The position numbers were made by a program, and so were the translations under genes. The notes under the pieces are model-generated. The model made no database searches and had not been told where the DNA came from. It saw only the letters and a program-made list of their open reading frames with translations. Source: UBA5734 sp964499985 (GTDB lineage Bacteria > Bacillota > Clostridia > Saccharofermentanales > UBA5734). Taken from it: a stretch of DNA of 38,882 bases. How positions within the stretch are numbered: position 1 is the first letter of the stretch; each line of letters starts with the position of its first letter. Location: contig CAZCMX010000018.1 of the NCBI GenBank assembly GCA_964499985.1, positions 1 through 38,882 of the forward strand, given 5' to 3'. Of this stretch, positions 14,477-23,866 are shown one piece after another.

Positions 14477-15649
14477 ATGATTGATCAACAACGCCTGATT
14501 GCCCTCTTCCTCGGCCTGGCCCGGCTGGACTCCCCCTCTTTGCATGAAAGAGCGGTTGCCGATGCTGTGATCGCCGAGCTGCATCGACTGGGACTGACTG
14601 TCCTGGAGGATGATGCAGCCAGCCGGATCCAGGGGACAACCGGCAATCTGCTGTGCAAGGTGCCGGCCAACTGGGCTTTGCAGGATCTGCCGGAACCGGC
14701 CTGGCCCGGCGCGGCGGCAGCGCGGGCAGAAAGACAGGCCCCCCTTTTGTTCTCGACTCATCTCGATACGGTCTTGCCCTGCCATAATAAACAGATCCGT
14801 CTGGATCACGATGAGGTATTCCGCAGTGATGGCACCACCATCCTCGGCGCCGATGACCTGGCTGGCGTGACCGCAGTCCTGGCCCTGCTTCAGGAGCTGC
14901 GCGCCAGGAAAAAGCCGCACCGGCCGCTGGAGCTTTTGTTTTCGGTGGCGGAAGAGATCCACCTGCAGGGGATCCAGGCCTTTGACGCCAGCCGGCTGGT
15001 GGCCCGGGAGGGCTATGTCCTCGATACCAGCGGGCCGCCCGGCATCGGTGTGGTCGCCGCGCCGGGGCATGTGCACCTGAAATGGACCGTCACCGGCCGC
15101 CCGGCTCATGCCGGCATCGCCCCGGAGACCGGGATCAGTGCGATCGAAGTCGCCGCCCGGGGCATCGCCAGGATGCAGCTGGGCCGGCTGGATCCGGAAA
15201 CAACCGCCAATATCGGCCGGATCGAGGGCGGGGGTGAAACCAATATTGTCGCGGCCACCTGCACCGTAACGGCCGAATGCCGTTCCCTGGACCCCGTTCG
15301 GCTGGCCGAACAGACCAGGCACCTCGACTGGTGCATGACTCAGGCTGCAGCAGAGGCAGGCGCCACGGTCACTTCCGCCATCCACCAGTCCTACCACCCT
15401 TACCGGGTGGACCCTGGCCAGCCGGTGGCCCGCCGCTTCCAGGACGCCTGTACGAGCATCGGCCAGACCGCCCGCCTGATCACCACCGGCGGCGGCAGTG
15501 ACCTCAATGTCCTGGCCAAGGCCGGTCTGTCCGGCATGGTCCTGTCCTGTGGCATGCAGCAAGTCCATTCCGGGGCTGAGCACCTGGCACTGGCCGACCT
15601 GGTCACCCTGGTCCGCTTATTGCTGGCCCTGGTGGACTCATCGGTCTGA
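14477..15649 (+). CDS. M20-family metallopeptidase (peptidase T-like)
   Basis: A 390-residue M20 peptidase with di-zinc ligands in order: STHLDTV (His95, Asp97), GADDLAG (Asp126), the general-base pair SVAEE (Glu159-Glu160), LDTSG (Asp183), and a late QQVHSGAEH His. A dimerisation domain with GRPAHAGIAPETGISAI and GGGETNIVA lies between. It resembles the PepT-like YqjE group, which cleave small peptides or amido compounds in the cytoplasm. ATG 14477 follows AGGAGG by five bases; ATG 14456, overlapping the trmL stop, is possible. Exact substrate unknown. Confidence 0.88.
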   Translation: MIDQQRLIALFLGLARLDSPSLHERAVADAVIAELHRLGLTVLEDDAASRIQGTTGNLLCKVPANWALQDLPEPAWPGAAAARAERQAPLLFSTHLDTVLPCHNKQIRLDHDEVFRSDGTTILGADDLAGVTAVLALLQELRARKKPHRPLELLFSVAEEIHLQGIQAFDASRLVAREGYVLDTSGPPGIGVVAAPGHVHLKWTVTGRPAHAGIAPETGISAIEVAARGIARMQLGRLDPETTANIGRIEGGGETNIVAATCTVTAECRSLDPVRLAEQTRHLDWCMTQAAAEAGATVTSAIHQSYHPYRVDPGQPVARRFQDACTSIGQTARLITTGGGSDLNVLAKAGLSGMVLSCGMQQVHSGAEHLALADLVTLVRLLLALVDSSV

Positions 15650-15758
15650 GCCCGCACAGGAATCCCTCGCACAGCTCTGCCTGGCATATTAGACAAATCA
15701 TGATCCACTATCTTGGACAGCCCAGCCAGATGATCCTCTGATCCGTCAACGGAAATTG

Positions 15759-15767
15759 TGTTATAAT
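15759..15767 (+). promoter_or_regulatory. Extended -10 promoter (TGTTATAAT)
   Basis: TGTTATAAT at 15759-15767 lies in an AT-rich patch of the 170-base gap after the peptidase gene. The -35 region is poor, as is common when the TGn extension is present. It would start a transcript about 45 bases upstream of the next gene. Confidence 0.6.
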
Positions 15768-15820
15768 ATTGAAAATTTCCTGTGAACAACCGACACTGGC
15801 TGAAGTCGATCGAGGTGCAC

Positions 15821-16261
15821 ATGTCTATCCGGGATATTGAGACGCTGGATTGCGAGCTCGCTGTCTACCGCAAAGGCAGTTTATCTGTCCATATTGACCT
15901 GGCCCGCGGGTATCTGACCTGGCGCGAGAGCAATACCTGGACGCATAATTTCACGCGCTCACTTCGTCCCGAACAGATTGAAACCTTACGCCAGCGCCTG
16001 CAGTGTTCCCTGAGCCGGATGGATTTGCCAGGACAAGCTCTGGAGTCCTGTCCAGGCAGCCCTCTGATGGCGCAGGACCAGCCTGAGCATGAGCCTGCCG
16101 GCATCGGCGAAGATTCCCATGACCGGATTGCCTGGTCCCTGTCTCTGAAAACGCCATCGGGTTATCGCCACGGCACCGGCAGCGGCTGCCTGCCGGAAGG
16201 CTGGTACGAATTGAGCCAGACCATCGAGACCATCAGTCGCCTGCCCTTTTCCCTGCGCTGA
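15821..16261 (+). CDS. Unrecognised 146-residue protein
   Basis: No family recognised. The protein is soluble, has no signal peptide, and appears to have two halves. One is an N-terminal beta-rich part (ELAVYRKGSLSVHIDLARGYLTWRES). The other is a C-terminal part with GTGSGCLPEGWYELSQTIETISRLPFSLR. They are joined by a Pro/Glu-rich linker around residues 70-105. ATG 15821 has GAGGTG three bases upstream, a tight spacing; the frame is open upstream to base 15782. It has its own promoter and terminator, so it is a single-gene unit. Confidence 0.7.
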   Translation: MSIRDIETLDCELAVYRKGSLSVHIDLARGYLTWRESNTWTHNFTRSLRPEQIETLRQRLQCSLSRMDLPGQALESCPGSPLMAQDQPEHEPAGIGEDSHDRIAWSLSLKTPSGYRHGTGSGCLPEGWYELSQTIETISRLPFSLR

Positions 16262-16280
16262 ACCGCCCTGCAAAACACCC

Positions 16281-16326
16281 GCCCCTGCTCAGCACCGCAC
16301 CCGCCTGAGGTGCCGGGGCTGTTTTT
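16281..16326 (+). terminator. Terminator after the 146-residue protein gene
   Basis: GCCCC (16281-16285) and CTCAG (16288-16292) pair with CTGAG and GGGGC further on, ending in TGTTTTT (16320-16326). The stem is interrupted but GC-rich. Confidence 0.65.
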
Positions 16327-16341
16327 ATGTGGGTCGAATTA

Positions 16342-16350
16342 TGCTAAAAT
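16342..16350 (+). promoter_or_regulatory. Extended -10 promoter (TGCTAAAAT)
   Basis: TGCTAAAAT at 16342-16350 stands 46 bases before the next gene, with no convincing -35 box. It probably starts the membrane protein-pyk transcript. Confidence 0.5.
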
Positions 16351-16395
16351 ACAGCCAGTGCTGCAAAGCTCAAGGTCATGCAAAGGTGGTGCGGG

Positions 16396-16998
16396 ATGGA
16401 TTTTCTCGAGGGGTATTTGCTCGGGCCGCAATGGAGCGATACAGAGTATGAAACCCGCCATCATGCGGGCTTCCATCTGCTGCTCGGCCTGGCTGTGGCA
16501 CTTGCCTTCGGATTTCTCCTGGTCAACCCTGACCAGGCTGCACGCTGGGTCTGGCCCTGGCAGATCCCTTTGCTCTTGTTTAGTGCCCTGGTCCTGGTCA
16601 ACCCGCTGCTTTGCCGGCATTATTACCGCCATAGCCGCCCCGTCCGAGCCCTGATCCTGATGCTCATCATCTGCAAACTGGCCCTGGCGATCCTGGCCCT
16701 GTTTGCCCTGACCTTGCCTCTGGTCCGGCTGGACACAGAGCATCTGGCTGCCAGCCTGCTGGCCCAGGCCAACGAATCGATCGCAGACATGACCGACCGG
16801 TTCCATGCCCTGAGCAATGCTTCAGCAATGATCTTCGGCATTGTGCTCGGCAGCTTGCTGGTCTTGCTGCGAGCAGCCCTTGCCATCGCTGTCTGTGTGT
16901 TGATCCCCACCTTTTTCCTGCTTGCCATCCGCTGGTTCCAGCGGCTTCTCGACTGGGTGATCCGCAAACAGTTGAAATTCAATCCCGAAATGGAATAG
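16396..16998 (+). CDS. Unrecognised four-helix membrane protein
   Basis: This 200-residue protein has four predicted membrane helices at about residues 23-43, 53-68, 82-104 and 144-175, separated by short loops. Its C-terminus ends in a basic stretch (RKQLKFNPEME). No catalytic motif is visible. ATG 16396 follows AAGGTGG with six bases spacing. It lies nine bases ahead of pyk and probably shares its transcript. I cannot assign a function. Confidence 0.75.
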   Translation: MDFLEGYLLGPQWSDTEYETRHHAGFHLLLGLAVALAFGFLLVNPDQAARWVWPWQIPLLLFSALVLVNPLLCRHYYRHSRPVRALILMLIICKLALAILALFALTLPLVRLDTEHLAASLLAQANESIADMTDRFHALSNASAMIFGIVLGSLLVLLRAALAIAVCVLIPTFFLLAIRWFQRLLDWVIRKQLKFNPEME

Positions 16999-17007
16999 GA
17001 GAATATC

Positions 17008-18744
17008 ATGCGTAAAACAAAAATCATCTGCACCATGGGCCCGGCAGTCGACCAGGATGATGTCCTGGTCCAGTTGATGCAACGCGGCATGAATGTCGCC
17101 CGCCTCAATTTTTCCCACGGCACGCACGAGGAACACCTCGGCCGGATCCAGCGGATCAAAAAGCTGCGTGAACAGCTGAATTTGCCGATCGCCATGCTTC
17201 TGGACACCAAAGGTCCGGAAATCCGCACCGGCAATTTCGAGAATAACCGCATCCAGCTCGAGGAAGGTGCCCATGTCATTGTCGAGGCCTCCCAGGAGCT
17301 GGGCAGCGAAACTTTCATCCCCGTTTCCTATGCCGACATCCACAAGGATCTCAAAGTCGGAGACCGGATCCTGATTGACGACGGCCTGATCGAACTGGAA
17401 GTCCTCGACATCGACCAGACCCGCCTCAACTGCGTCGTCCTCAATGGCGGCCCCGTCTCGAACCATAAGAGCATCAACCTGCCCAATGTCTCGACCCACT
17501 TGCCCGCCCTGACCGACAAAGACATCGCCGACATCAAGTTCGGCATTGAGCAGGGTTTTGACTTCATCGCGGCATCGTTCGTCCGCAAGGCCGCTGACGT
17601 GCTTGAAATCCGCAAGATCCTGGAAAAGCATAACGGGGAGCACCTGCACATCATCGCCAAGATCGAGAACCGCGAAGGGGTGGTCAATTTCGATGAAATC
17701 CTCAAGGTTTCCGATGGCATCATGGTCGCCCGTGGTGATCTTGGCGTTGAGATCCCGATCCAGGAGGTTCCCACCATCCAGAAAGCCCTGATCGAGAAAT
17801 GCTACAAGGTCGGCAAGCCTTCGATCACGGCCACCCAGATGCTCGACTCGATGATGCGCAATCCGCGCCCGACCCGGGCGGAGGTTTCCGACGTGGCCAA
17901 TGCCATCCTCGACGGCACCAGTGCCATCATGCTGTCCGGTGAAACGGCTGCCGGCAAATACCCGGTCGAAAGCCTGCACATGATGGACAGCATCGCACTC
18001 CAGACCGAGAAAACCATCGACTACTGGGGCAATTTCATCAAGAACGACTACCAGATGATCCCCAGCGTGGCCAATGCGATCAGCCATGCCACCTGCATGA
18101 CAGCCATGGACCTCAAGGCCCGGGCGATCGTGGCGGTTACCCATAGCGGCCGCACCGCCCGCCTGATCTCGCGTTTCCGTCCGGAATGCCCGATCATTGC
18201 CACCACGGTCTCGCCAGCATCCCTGCGCCAGCTCTCCTTGTCCTGGGGGGTCTATCCTTTCCTCGTCAATGAGGTCTTCGCCACCGATGCCATGTTCGAG
18301 CTGGGCATGAACCAGGCCCTGGAATCGGGATTTGTCAGCAATGGTGATGTCGTCGTGATCACGGGCGGCACCCCGATCGGCATGAGCGGGACGACCAATA
18401 CCCTCAAAGTGCAGACCATCGGCCGCCTGCTGGTCGAAGGCAAAGGCATCGGCAAAGGATCTGTCAGCGGCGAAGTCCTCGTTGTCGACAGCCCTGAGGA
18501 TGTCCGCATCGCCGACCTGCGCTCGGACTATGTCCTGGTTGCGCGCGAAACCAACAATAGCATGGTCAACCTGATGAAAAAGGCTGTGGCGATGATTGTC
18601 GAGGATGACGACCCGGTCAGTCATACGGCAACCGTCGGCCTGGCTCTGGACATCCCTGTCGTCTATGCCTGCGAAAATGCCACCAAGATCCTGAAAACCG
18701 GCTCGATCGTCAGTGTTGATGTCGAGCGTGGGACGGTCAGCTGA
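17008..18744 (+). CDS. pyk: Pyruvate kinase with C-terminal PEP-utilising domain
   Basis: Pyruvate kinase converts PEP and ADP to pyruvate and ATP, the last step of glycolysis. The 578-residue protein holds the complete enzyme (about 1-470) with KIICTMGPA, NFSHGTHEEH, MLLDTKGPEIRTG, the catalytic stretch IIAKIENREG, MVARGDLGVEIP and ITATQMLDSM. An extra domain of about 100 residues follows (GKGSVSGEVLVV...VSHTATVGLALDIPVV), homologous to the phospho-histidine domain of PEP synthase and enzyme I. This extension is typical of Firmicutes. The ribosome site TAGGAGAATATC fits ATG 17008. Confidence 0.96.
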   Translation: MRKTKIICTMGPAVDQDDVLVQLMQRGMNVARLNFSHGTHEEHLGRIQRIKKLREQLNLPIAMLLDTKGPEIRTGNFENNRIQLEEGAHVIVEASQELGSETFIPVSYADIHKDLKVGDRILIDDGLIELEVLDIDQTRLNCVVLNGGPVSNHKSINLPNVSTHLPALTDKDIADIKFGIEQGFDFIAASFVRKAADVLEIRKILEKHNGEHLHIIAKIENREGVVNFDEILKVSDGIMVARGDLGVEIPIQEVPTIQKALIEKCYKVGKPSITATQMLDSMMRNPRPTRAEVSDVANAILDGTSAIMLSGETAAGKYPVESLHMMDSIALQTEKTIDYWGNFIKNDYQMIPSVANAISHATCMTAMDLKARAIVAVTHSGRTARLISRFRPECPIIATTVSPASLRQLSLSWGVYPFLVNEVFATDAMFELGMNQALESGFVSNGDVVVITGGTPIGMSGTTNTLKVQTIGRLLVEGKGIGKGSVSGEVLVVDSPEDVRIADLRSDYVLVARETNNSMVNLMKKAVAMIVEDDDPVSHTATVGLALDIPVVYACENATKILKTGSIVSVDVERGTVS

Positions 18745-18756
18745 AAAGAGGCCCCT

Positions 18757-20067
18757 ATGCCATACGATCCTTGGACCCAGGACTCTGAGCCTGGTCAAAA
18801 TCCGGACTACATCTACCCGCATGGTCCTTATGGCAACAGTCCTGCCGGAGGGTCCAGGCCGCCCCGGCGCGGGACTGGCCATACCCTCATCCTGGTTGCG
18901 GTCTTTCTCATAGCCGCCATTTTGTTCTCCGCCCTGACCGGGATGGTGGTTTTCGCTGTGCTCAAGGGCCCTGTCCTCGAAGGCCGGTTTGCCTTGCCAA
19001 CCCGGCCGCAGCTGCCCGCCCTCACGGAACCGGCTCCCTCGACTCCGCCGGAAACCCAGCTGCCCGGCCAGACCGCCGGCCCCGGGGCGACTGACAAGGA
19101 TTTTTCGATCGATGATCTGATCAATGGCCAGCCGGCCGTCCAGGCCCCCCTGTCGATCGTGGAAATCGCCCGGCTGGGCAAGCCGGCCGTAGTCGCTATC
19201 AATACGAAAACCCTGGTTTCCTCGCCCTTTGGCGATACCGGCCTGGTTCCGGCTGCCGGCTCTGGCTTCATCCTGACCCAGGATGGCTATATCGTCACCA
19301 ACCACCATGTGGTGGCCGATGCCAGGTCCATCTCGATTGTCCTCGACAATGGGGATACCTATGATGCCGACTGGGTTGGCTCAGATCCGGCCAATGACCT
19401 CGCCGTCCTCAAGATCGATGGCCAGGACCTGCCCACCGTCCGCCTGGGACAATCTGCGGACCTCGAGGTGGGGGAACTGGCTGTGGCCATTGGCAATCCG
19501 CTGGGTGAGCTCAGCGGCACTGTCACGGCAGGGATCATCAGCGCCCTCGACCGGGCGGTCACCATCGATGGCCAGACCCTCTATTTGCTGCAGACCGATG
19601 CGGCCATCAATGCCGGCAATTCCGGTGGCGCCCTGTTCAATTCATTCGGTGAAGTGATCGGCATCAATACCGCCAAAAATGCGGGCGCCGGTATCGAGGG
19701 CCTTGGCTTCGCGATTCCGATCGACCATGCCAAGCCGATCATCGAGACGATCATCCGGAGCGGCTCACTGCCGGGCAAGCCCAGGATCGGCCTGTACACC
19801 CAGGACATCGATGAGAGCTTGTCCAGCCAATACGATCTGCCCGTCGGAGTCTATGTCACCCAGGTCGAGCCAGACAGCCCGGCAGACCAGGCTGGCCTCC
19901 AGCAAGGCGATGTCATTGTGGCGATCAATGGCCAGGAGGCTCTGACGACCGCTGCCATCAATGACATCAAGAACCAGTTCGCGCCCGGTGACACCATTGA
20001 ATTGACCATCATCCGTTCGGGCCGCGAAAAAACGGTCACGGTTGTCCTGGGCGAGGGCTTGGGCTGA
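18757..20067 (+). CDS. HtrA/DegP-type membrane-anchored serine protease
   Basis: A 436-residue S1C protease. Residues 1-40 form a Pro/Gly-rich cytoplasmic tail, one membrane helix spans about 43-66, a Pro/Thr-rich linker runs to 130, the trypsin-like domain covers about 132-325 and a single PDZ domain about 335-435. The catalytic triad is visible: His184 in TNHHVV, Asp214 in PANDLAVL, Ser289 in AGNSGG. Such proteases degrade or refold damaged exported proteins outside the membrane. It starts 12 bases after pyk and overlaps the next gene by one base (TGATG). Confidence 0.93.
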   Translation: MPYDPWTQDSEPGQNPDYIYPHGPYGNSPAGGSRPPRRGTGHTLILVAVFLIAAILFSALTGMVVFAVLKGPVLEGRFALPTRPQLPALTEPAPSTPPETQLPGQTAGPGATDKDFSIDDLINGQPAVQAPLSIVEIARLGKPAVVAINTKTLVSSPFGDTGLVPAAGSGFILTQDGYIVTNHHVVADARSISIVLDNGDTYDADWVGSDPANDLAVLKIDGQDLPTVRLGQSADLEVGELAVAIGNPLGELSGTVTAGIISALDRAVTIDGQTLYLLQTDAAINAGNSGGALFNSFGEVIGINTAKNAGAGIEGLGFAIPIDHAKPIIETIIRSGSLPGKPRIGLYTQDIDESLSSQYDLPVGVYVTQVEPDSPADQAGLQQGDVIVAINGQEALTTAAINDIKNQFAPGDTIELTIIRSGREKTVTVVLGEGLG

Positions 20068-20855
20068 TGCTGGGCTGGCGTCACTGGTTTAAACGGGAGG
20101 TCATCATCCCGGCAGGTATGCTGATCCTCTCAAGCCTGGCCCTGGCCTGGCTGACGATCCAGCTGCTGCCCCTGCTGGGCCAGGCCGCTTTCCGCTGGCT
20201 GTTTTATGTTTTCCTGGCCAGTCTGCTGGTTTTTGCCCTGTTTGCCTATGTGACCTTGCGCCATATTCTCTCTTCCTATGCCCTGGAACGGTTTGACCCC
20301 GGTAATCCGGACAGTGTCCGGCGCCTGGCCCGGATGCCGCGTTTCGGCTATCCGGCGACCAGCCTCGAACCACAACAGCTGGGAGCCGCGCTGGTCGAAT
20401 ATCTGCGCTCAGCTGGTTTCCAGGCCGAAGCCAATCATCCGGTCCTGGGCAAGGTTCTGGTCCGGACCCGGCAGTCGCGACTGCCCTTCCTGGGCCGGCC
20501 ACACCATGACCGCGTCCTGCTGCTCGAAAAATCACCCCTGAATGTCTTCATTGTCGACTTTGTCATCCGGGACACCCAGCGTTATCTGGCCGCCCAGGCT
20601 GTGACGCCCGCTGACCGCAGCCTGCTGGTCTTCCTGACCCAGGAACCGCAAGTGCTTGAAGCCGCATCAGCCGCTGCCGGTGTGGTCAATTTTCTCGGCC
20701 GTACAGAAGAGGGGGTCCTGGGAACCTTGCTGTTCGACTCGGTCAACCATCGGCTGTACTATCCCATCGACCAGACCCTGCTGCCCTGGCCCCTGCGCCG
20801 CTATTTCCGGCGCCTGCGCAAGCAGCTGGCTGGCGCTGTCAGCCAGGAGCGCTGA
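20067..20855 (+). CDS. Unrecognised protein with two N-terminal membrane helices
   Basis: A 262-residue protein. Two hydrophobic helices (about residues 13-36 and 43-66) are followed by a soluble domain of about 190 residues with alternating strands and helices (VLVRTRQSRLPFLGRPHHDRVLLLEK, RSLLVFLTQEP, GTLLFDSVNHRLYYPID). No known motif. It is coupled to the protease gene by a TGATG overlap, so it may be a partner of the protease or act at the same membrane site; this is inference from position only. Confidence 0.75.
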   Translation: MLGWRHWFKREVIIPAGMLILSSLALAWLTIQLLPLLGQAAFRWLFYVFLASLLVFALFAYVTLRHILSSYALERFDPGNPDSVRRLARMPRFGYPATSLEPQQLGAALVEYLRSAGFQAEANHPVLGKVLVRTRQSRLPFLGRPHHDRVLLLEKSPLNVFIVDFVIRDTQRYLAAQAVTPADRSLLVFLTQEPQVLEAASAAAGVVNFLGRTEEGVLGTLLFDSVNHRLYYPIDQTLLPWPLRRYFRRLRKQLAGAVSQER

Positions 20856-20859
20856 CAGG

Positions 20860-22047
20860 ATGGGCAGTCCATTGGCAATCCTTCAATTGAAAAACGGCGT
20901 GCACAAGGCGATTGCCCAAGGTCACCCCTGGGTCTATCGCAACCAGATTGACTCGGTCCAGGGTGAACCAGCCCCGGGTGATGCCGTCACCGTGGTTGAT
21001 TTTCGCGGCCGCTACTTGGGGGAGGGCTTCTATAACCCCCACTCGATGATCAGCGTCCGGATCCTGACCCAGAGCCATGAGACGATCGATGCGCGGCTGA
21101 TCCAGAACCGGATCCTGGCCGCCCTGGCTTTCCGGCGCCAGTTCCGGCGACCGGATACGGACAGCTATCGCCTGGTTTTTGCCGAGGCAGACCGCTTGCC
21201 AGGCCTGATTGTCGACCAGTTTGCCCGCACCCTCGTGGTCCAGATCCTCTCCCTGGGCATGGAACGCCATCTGGACACCATTTGTGAGACCCTGCTGGCA
21301 GAAATCCAGCCCGAGCGCCTGATCCTGCAGCATGAGGAGGCCATCCGGGCCAAGGAAGGTCTGCCCTTATACCGCCGAGTCTATACCGGCGACGACCAGG
21401 GCCAGGCAACCATTCTGGAAAACGGCCTGAAACTGACCGTCGATCTGGCCAGTGGCCAGAAAACCGGCTATTTCCTCGACCAGAAAGCCAACCATGCCTA
21501 TCTGCGCCCCTTTGTGGCGGGCAAGCGGGTCCTGGATTGCTTCACCTATATCGGCGGCTTTGCCCTGAATGCTCTGGCCGGTGGCGCCACTGCCGTGACC
21601 GCCGTCGATGTCTCTGCTGCGGCCATGGACCTGGCAGTCCATAATGCCCGGCAAAATGGCTTTGCCGACCGCCTGACCCCGGTTGTGGCCAATGCCTTTG
21701 ATTTCCTGCGTGAACAGGCCCGGGCCAAGACGATCCATGATGTGATCATCCTCGATCCCCCTGCCTTTGCCAAAAGCCACAGTGCCCAGGCCGGTGCGGT
21801 CCGCGGCTATAAGGAAATCAATTTGAGCGCATTCAAAATGCTCGAGCCAGGCGGGATCCTGGCCACCCATTCCTGTTCCTTCCATATGCCGGAAACCCTG
21901 TTTATCGAGACGGTCCTCAGTGCCGCCCGCGATGCCCATCGCCAGATCCGGATTCTCGATGTCCGCAGACAAGACTTTGACCACCCGGTCCTTGCCGGCT
22001 ATCCGGAATCGCATTACCTCAAAAGCCTCTGGCTACAGGTGATTTAG
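20860..22047 (+). CDS. rlmI: Class I rRNA methyltransferase, RlmI type
   Basis: This 395-residue SAM-dependent methyltransferase resembles RlmI, which makes m5C1962 in 23S rRNA. An N-terminal PUA domain (about 1-75, with HPWVYRNQI) precedes the RlmI central domain and the Rossmann domain. Motif I reads DCFTYIGGFALNAL (about 224-237), motif IV DPPAFAKS (about 299-306), and the THSCSFHM segment near 336-343 carries the likely catalytic cysteine. ATG 20860 has AGGAGC nine bases upstream. An orthologue with a shifted target base cannot be excluded. Confidence 0.9.
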   Translation: MGSPLAILQLKNGVHKAIAQGHPWVYRNQIDSVQGEPAPGDAVTVVDFRGRYLGEGFYNPHSMISVRILTQSHETIDARLIQNRILAALAFRRQFRRPDTDSYRLVFAEADRLPGLIVDQFARTLVVQILSLGMERHLDTICETLLAEIQPERLILQHEEAIRAKEGLPLYRRVYTGDDQGQATILENGLKLTVDLASGQKTGYFLDQKANHAYLRPFVAGKRVLDCFTYIGGFALNALAGGATAVTAVDVSAAAMDLAVHNARQNGFADRLTPVVANAFDFLREQARAKTIHDVIILDPPAFAKSHSAQAGAVRGYKEINLSAFKMLEPGGILATHSCSFHMPETLFIETVLSAARDAHRQIRILDVRRQDFDHPVLAGYPESHYLKSLWLQVI

Positions 22048-22060
22048 AAAGGGGAGCCCC

Positions 22061-23692
22061 ATGAAGGTGACATTTTTAGGCGCAGCCCAGACCGTGACAG
22101 GCACCTGCTATCTGGTCGAGACGGAACAAACGTCCTTCCTCATCGACTGCGGCCTGCACCAGGGGCAGCCCCATGAAGAACGCCTCAACTTCCAGCCCTT
22201 TCCCTTTCCAGTCGACAAGATCGATTTCCTGTTGCTCTCCCATGCCCATATCGACCACAGTGGCCGTTTGCCCAAGCTCTATGTCGATGGCTTCCGCAAA
22301 CCGATCTATGCGACCAAGGCGACCGTGGAGCTGTGCTCGATCATGCTGCCTGATTCGGGCCATATCCAGGAAACCGAATACAATTGGCGGGTGCGCAAGA
22401 ACAAGCGGGCCGGCCGCCTGATCGAAGAGCCTCTCTATACCATGCAGGACGCCATTGACACTCAGAAGCTGTTCCAGGCCATCCGCTATGACCAGGAATT
22501 CTGGCCGGCTGAGGACGTCCGGGTCCGCTACCGCGATGCCGGCCATATCCTGGGTTCGTCGATCCTGGAAATCTGGGTCCGGGAAAATGGTGGTGAAACC
22601 AAGCTGGTTTTCTCAGGCGACCTGGGTAATAAGAATATCCCGATCCTGCGCGATCCAACCACCATCGATGGGGCAGACTACCTGATCCTCGAATCGACCT
22701 ATGGCGATCGCCTGCATGAGCGGCCCAACCACAAGGTTGACCGTTTTGTCCATGAGATCGAAGAGACCTTGCAGCGCGGCGGCAATGTGATCATTCCCTC
22801 CTTTGCAGTCGGCAGGACCCAGGAACTGATTTATTCGTTGAACCAGGAATACGAAAAGTATGATCGCCAGCGCCGCCTGCTCCATGAAACACCTGTCTAT
22901 ATCGACAGCCCCCTGGCGATTTCGGCGACCCAGATTTTCCAGCAGAACACCGATTGTTTTGATGAAGAGGCCCGGGCCTATATCGAAAGCGGCGATCATC
23001 CGCTTGATTTTGACAACCTGCATTTTGTGCGCACCGCCGATGAATCGCGCCTGCTCAACGAAGATCCGGAAAGCAAGATCATCATCGCAGCCAGTGGCAT
23101 GTGCGATGCCGGACGGATCCGCCATCATCTCAAGCATAATCTCTGGCGCAAGGACTCGACAGTCATTTTTGTCGGCTACCAGGCCCGGGGCACTCTTGGC
23201 CGGGCCCTGGTCGATGGTGCAAAAACCGTCCGCATATTTGGCGAAGAGATTGCTGTCAGGGCCAAAATTGTCATGATAGAAGGCTTCTCAGGCCATGCCG
23301 ACCGCGATGGACTCCTTGAATGGGTGGCCGCCATGTCAGAGAAGCCGAAGAAGATCATGCTTGTCCACGGTGAGCCTGCCGTCATTGCCAGCTTCCAGAA
23401 AACCATCCGCCATCACCTGGGCTTGAAAGCGGTTGCCGCCCAGTACAACGAGACCATAGAGCTCGGTGTGCCAGTCCAGCGGGCTACCGTTGTCGCGCCC
23501 TGCCCGCCTTCGACCGATCTGACTGTCGCGGTTGAGCTGCTTGATGCCATTCGGCTGGATTTCGAAGCCTTGATCGAAAAGACCAAGTCCGAGATCTGCG
23601 AGGTTTCGCCCAGTGTCCGCTACCAGATGCTGGCCGCCCTCAAGGACCAGCTCGCCCAGGCGACATCCACGATCGTCCAGAACCACCAGTAA
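22061..23692 (+). CDS. Beta-CASP metallo-beta-lactamase RNA-processing-type protein
   Basis: A 543-residue protein of the MBL fold with a beta-CASP insert, the architecture of RNase J and CPSF-73-like nucleases. The zinc motif HAHIDHSG is at 61-68, the next ligand histidine in DAGHILGSS near 165, and an aspartate in VFSGDLG near 190. The beta-CASP part contains SFAVGRTQELIY, AASGMCDAGRIRHHL, GYQARGTLGR and a late histidine in EGFSGHADRDGL. It lacks a KH domain and carries a roughly 70-residue C-terminal helix tail. RNA cleavage is inferred from family. GAAAGGGG precedes ATG 22061. Confidence 0.88.
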   Translation: MKVTFLGAAQTVTGTCYLVETEQTSFLIDCGLHQGQPHEERLNFQPFPFPVDKIDFLLLSHAHIDHSGRLPKLYVDGFRKPIYATKATVELCSIMLPDSGHIQETEYNWRVRKNKRAGRLIEEPLYTMQDAIDTQKLFQAIRYDQEFWPAEDVRVRYRDAGHILGSSILEIWVRENGGETKLVFSGDLGNKNIPILRDPTTIDGADYLILESTYGDRLHERPNHKVDRFVHEIEETLQRGGNVIIPSFAVGRTQELIYSLNQEYEKYDRQRRLLHETPVYIDSPLAISATQIFQQNTDCFDEEARAYIESGDHPLDFDNLHFVRTADESRLLNEDPESKIIIAASGMCDAGRIRHHLKHNLWRKDSTVIFVGYQARGTLGRALVDGAKTVRIFGEEIAVRAKIVMIEGFSGHADRDGLLEWVAAMSEKPKKIMLVHGEPAVIASFQKTIRHHLGLKAVAAQYNETIELGVPVQRATVVAPCPPSTDLTVAVELLDAIRLDFEALIEKTKSEICEVSPSVRYQMLAALKDQLAQATSTIVQNHQ

Positions 23693-23700
23693 ACCCGATC

Positions 23701-23734
23701 AAGGGCAGCCAGACCAGGTTCGGGCTGCCCTTTT
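23701..23734 (+). terminator. Intrinsic terminator closing the pyk-to-MBL run
   Basis: AAGGGCAGCC (23701-23710) pairs perfectly with GGCTGCCCTT (23723-23732), running into TTTT. The loop is 12 bases. Confidence 0.88.
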
Positions 23735-23866
23735 CATGCCCGATGCCTGACAACCTCAAATTCATAAAAAGTTTTCAGAATGAACGCCAGATCCGGTGAA
23801 TGTTTACAAACCGGCAATCAAACCGATCCTTCATCTTGCTAAGCTTATCTTGAGGAGGATTTCACC

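Noticed and set aside
16822..19308. A very long open frame (over 800 codons) on the minus strand opposite pyk and the protease gene.
   Set aside because: It is antisense to two well-conserved proteins, has no recognisable domain, and is composed largely of Asp/Gly/Arg/His as expected from the mirror of GC-rich codon use.
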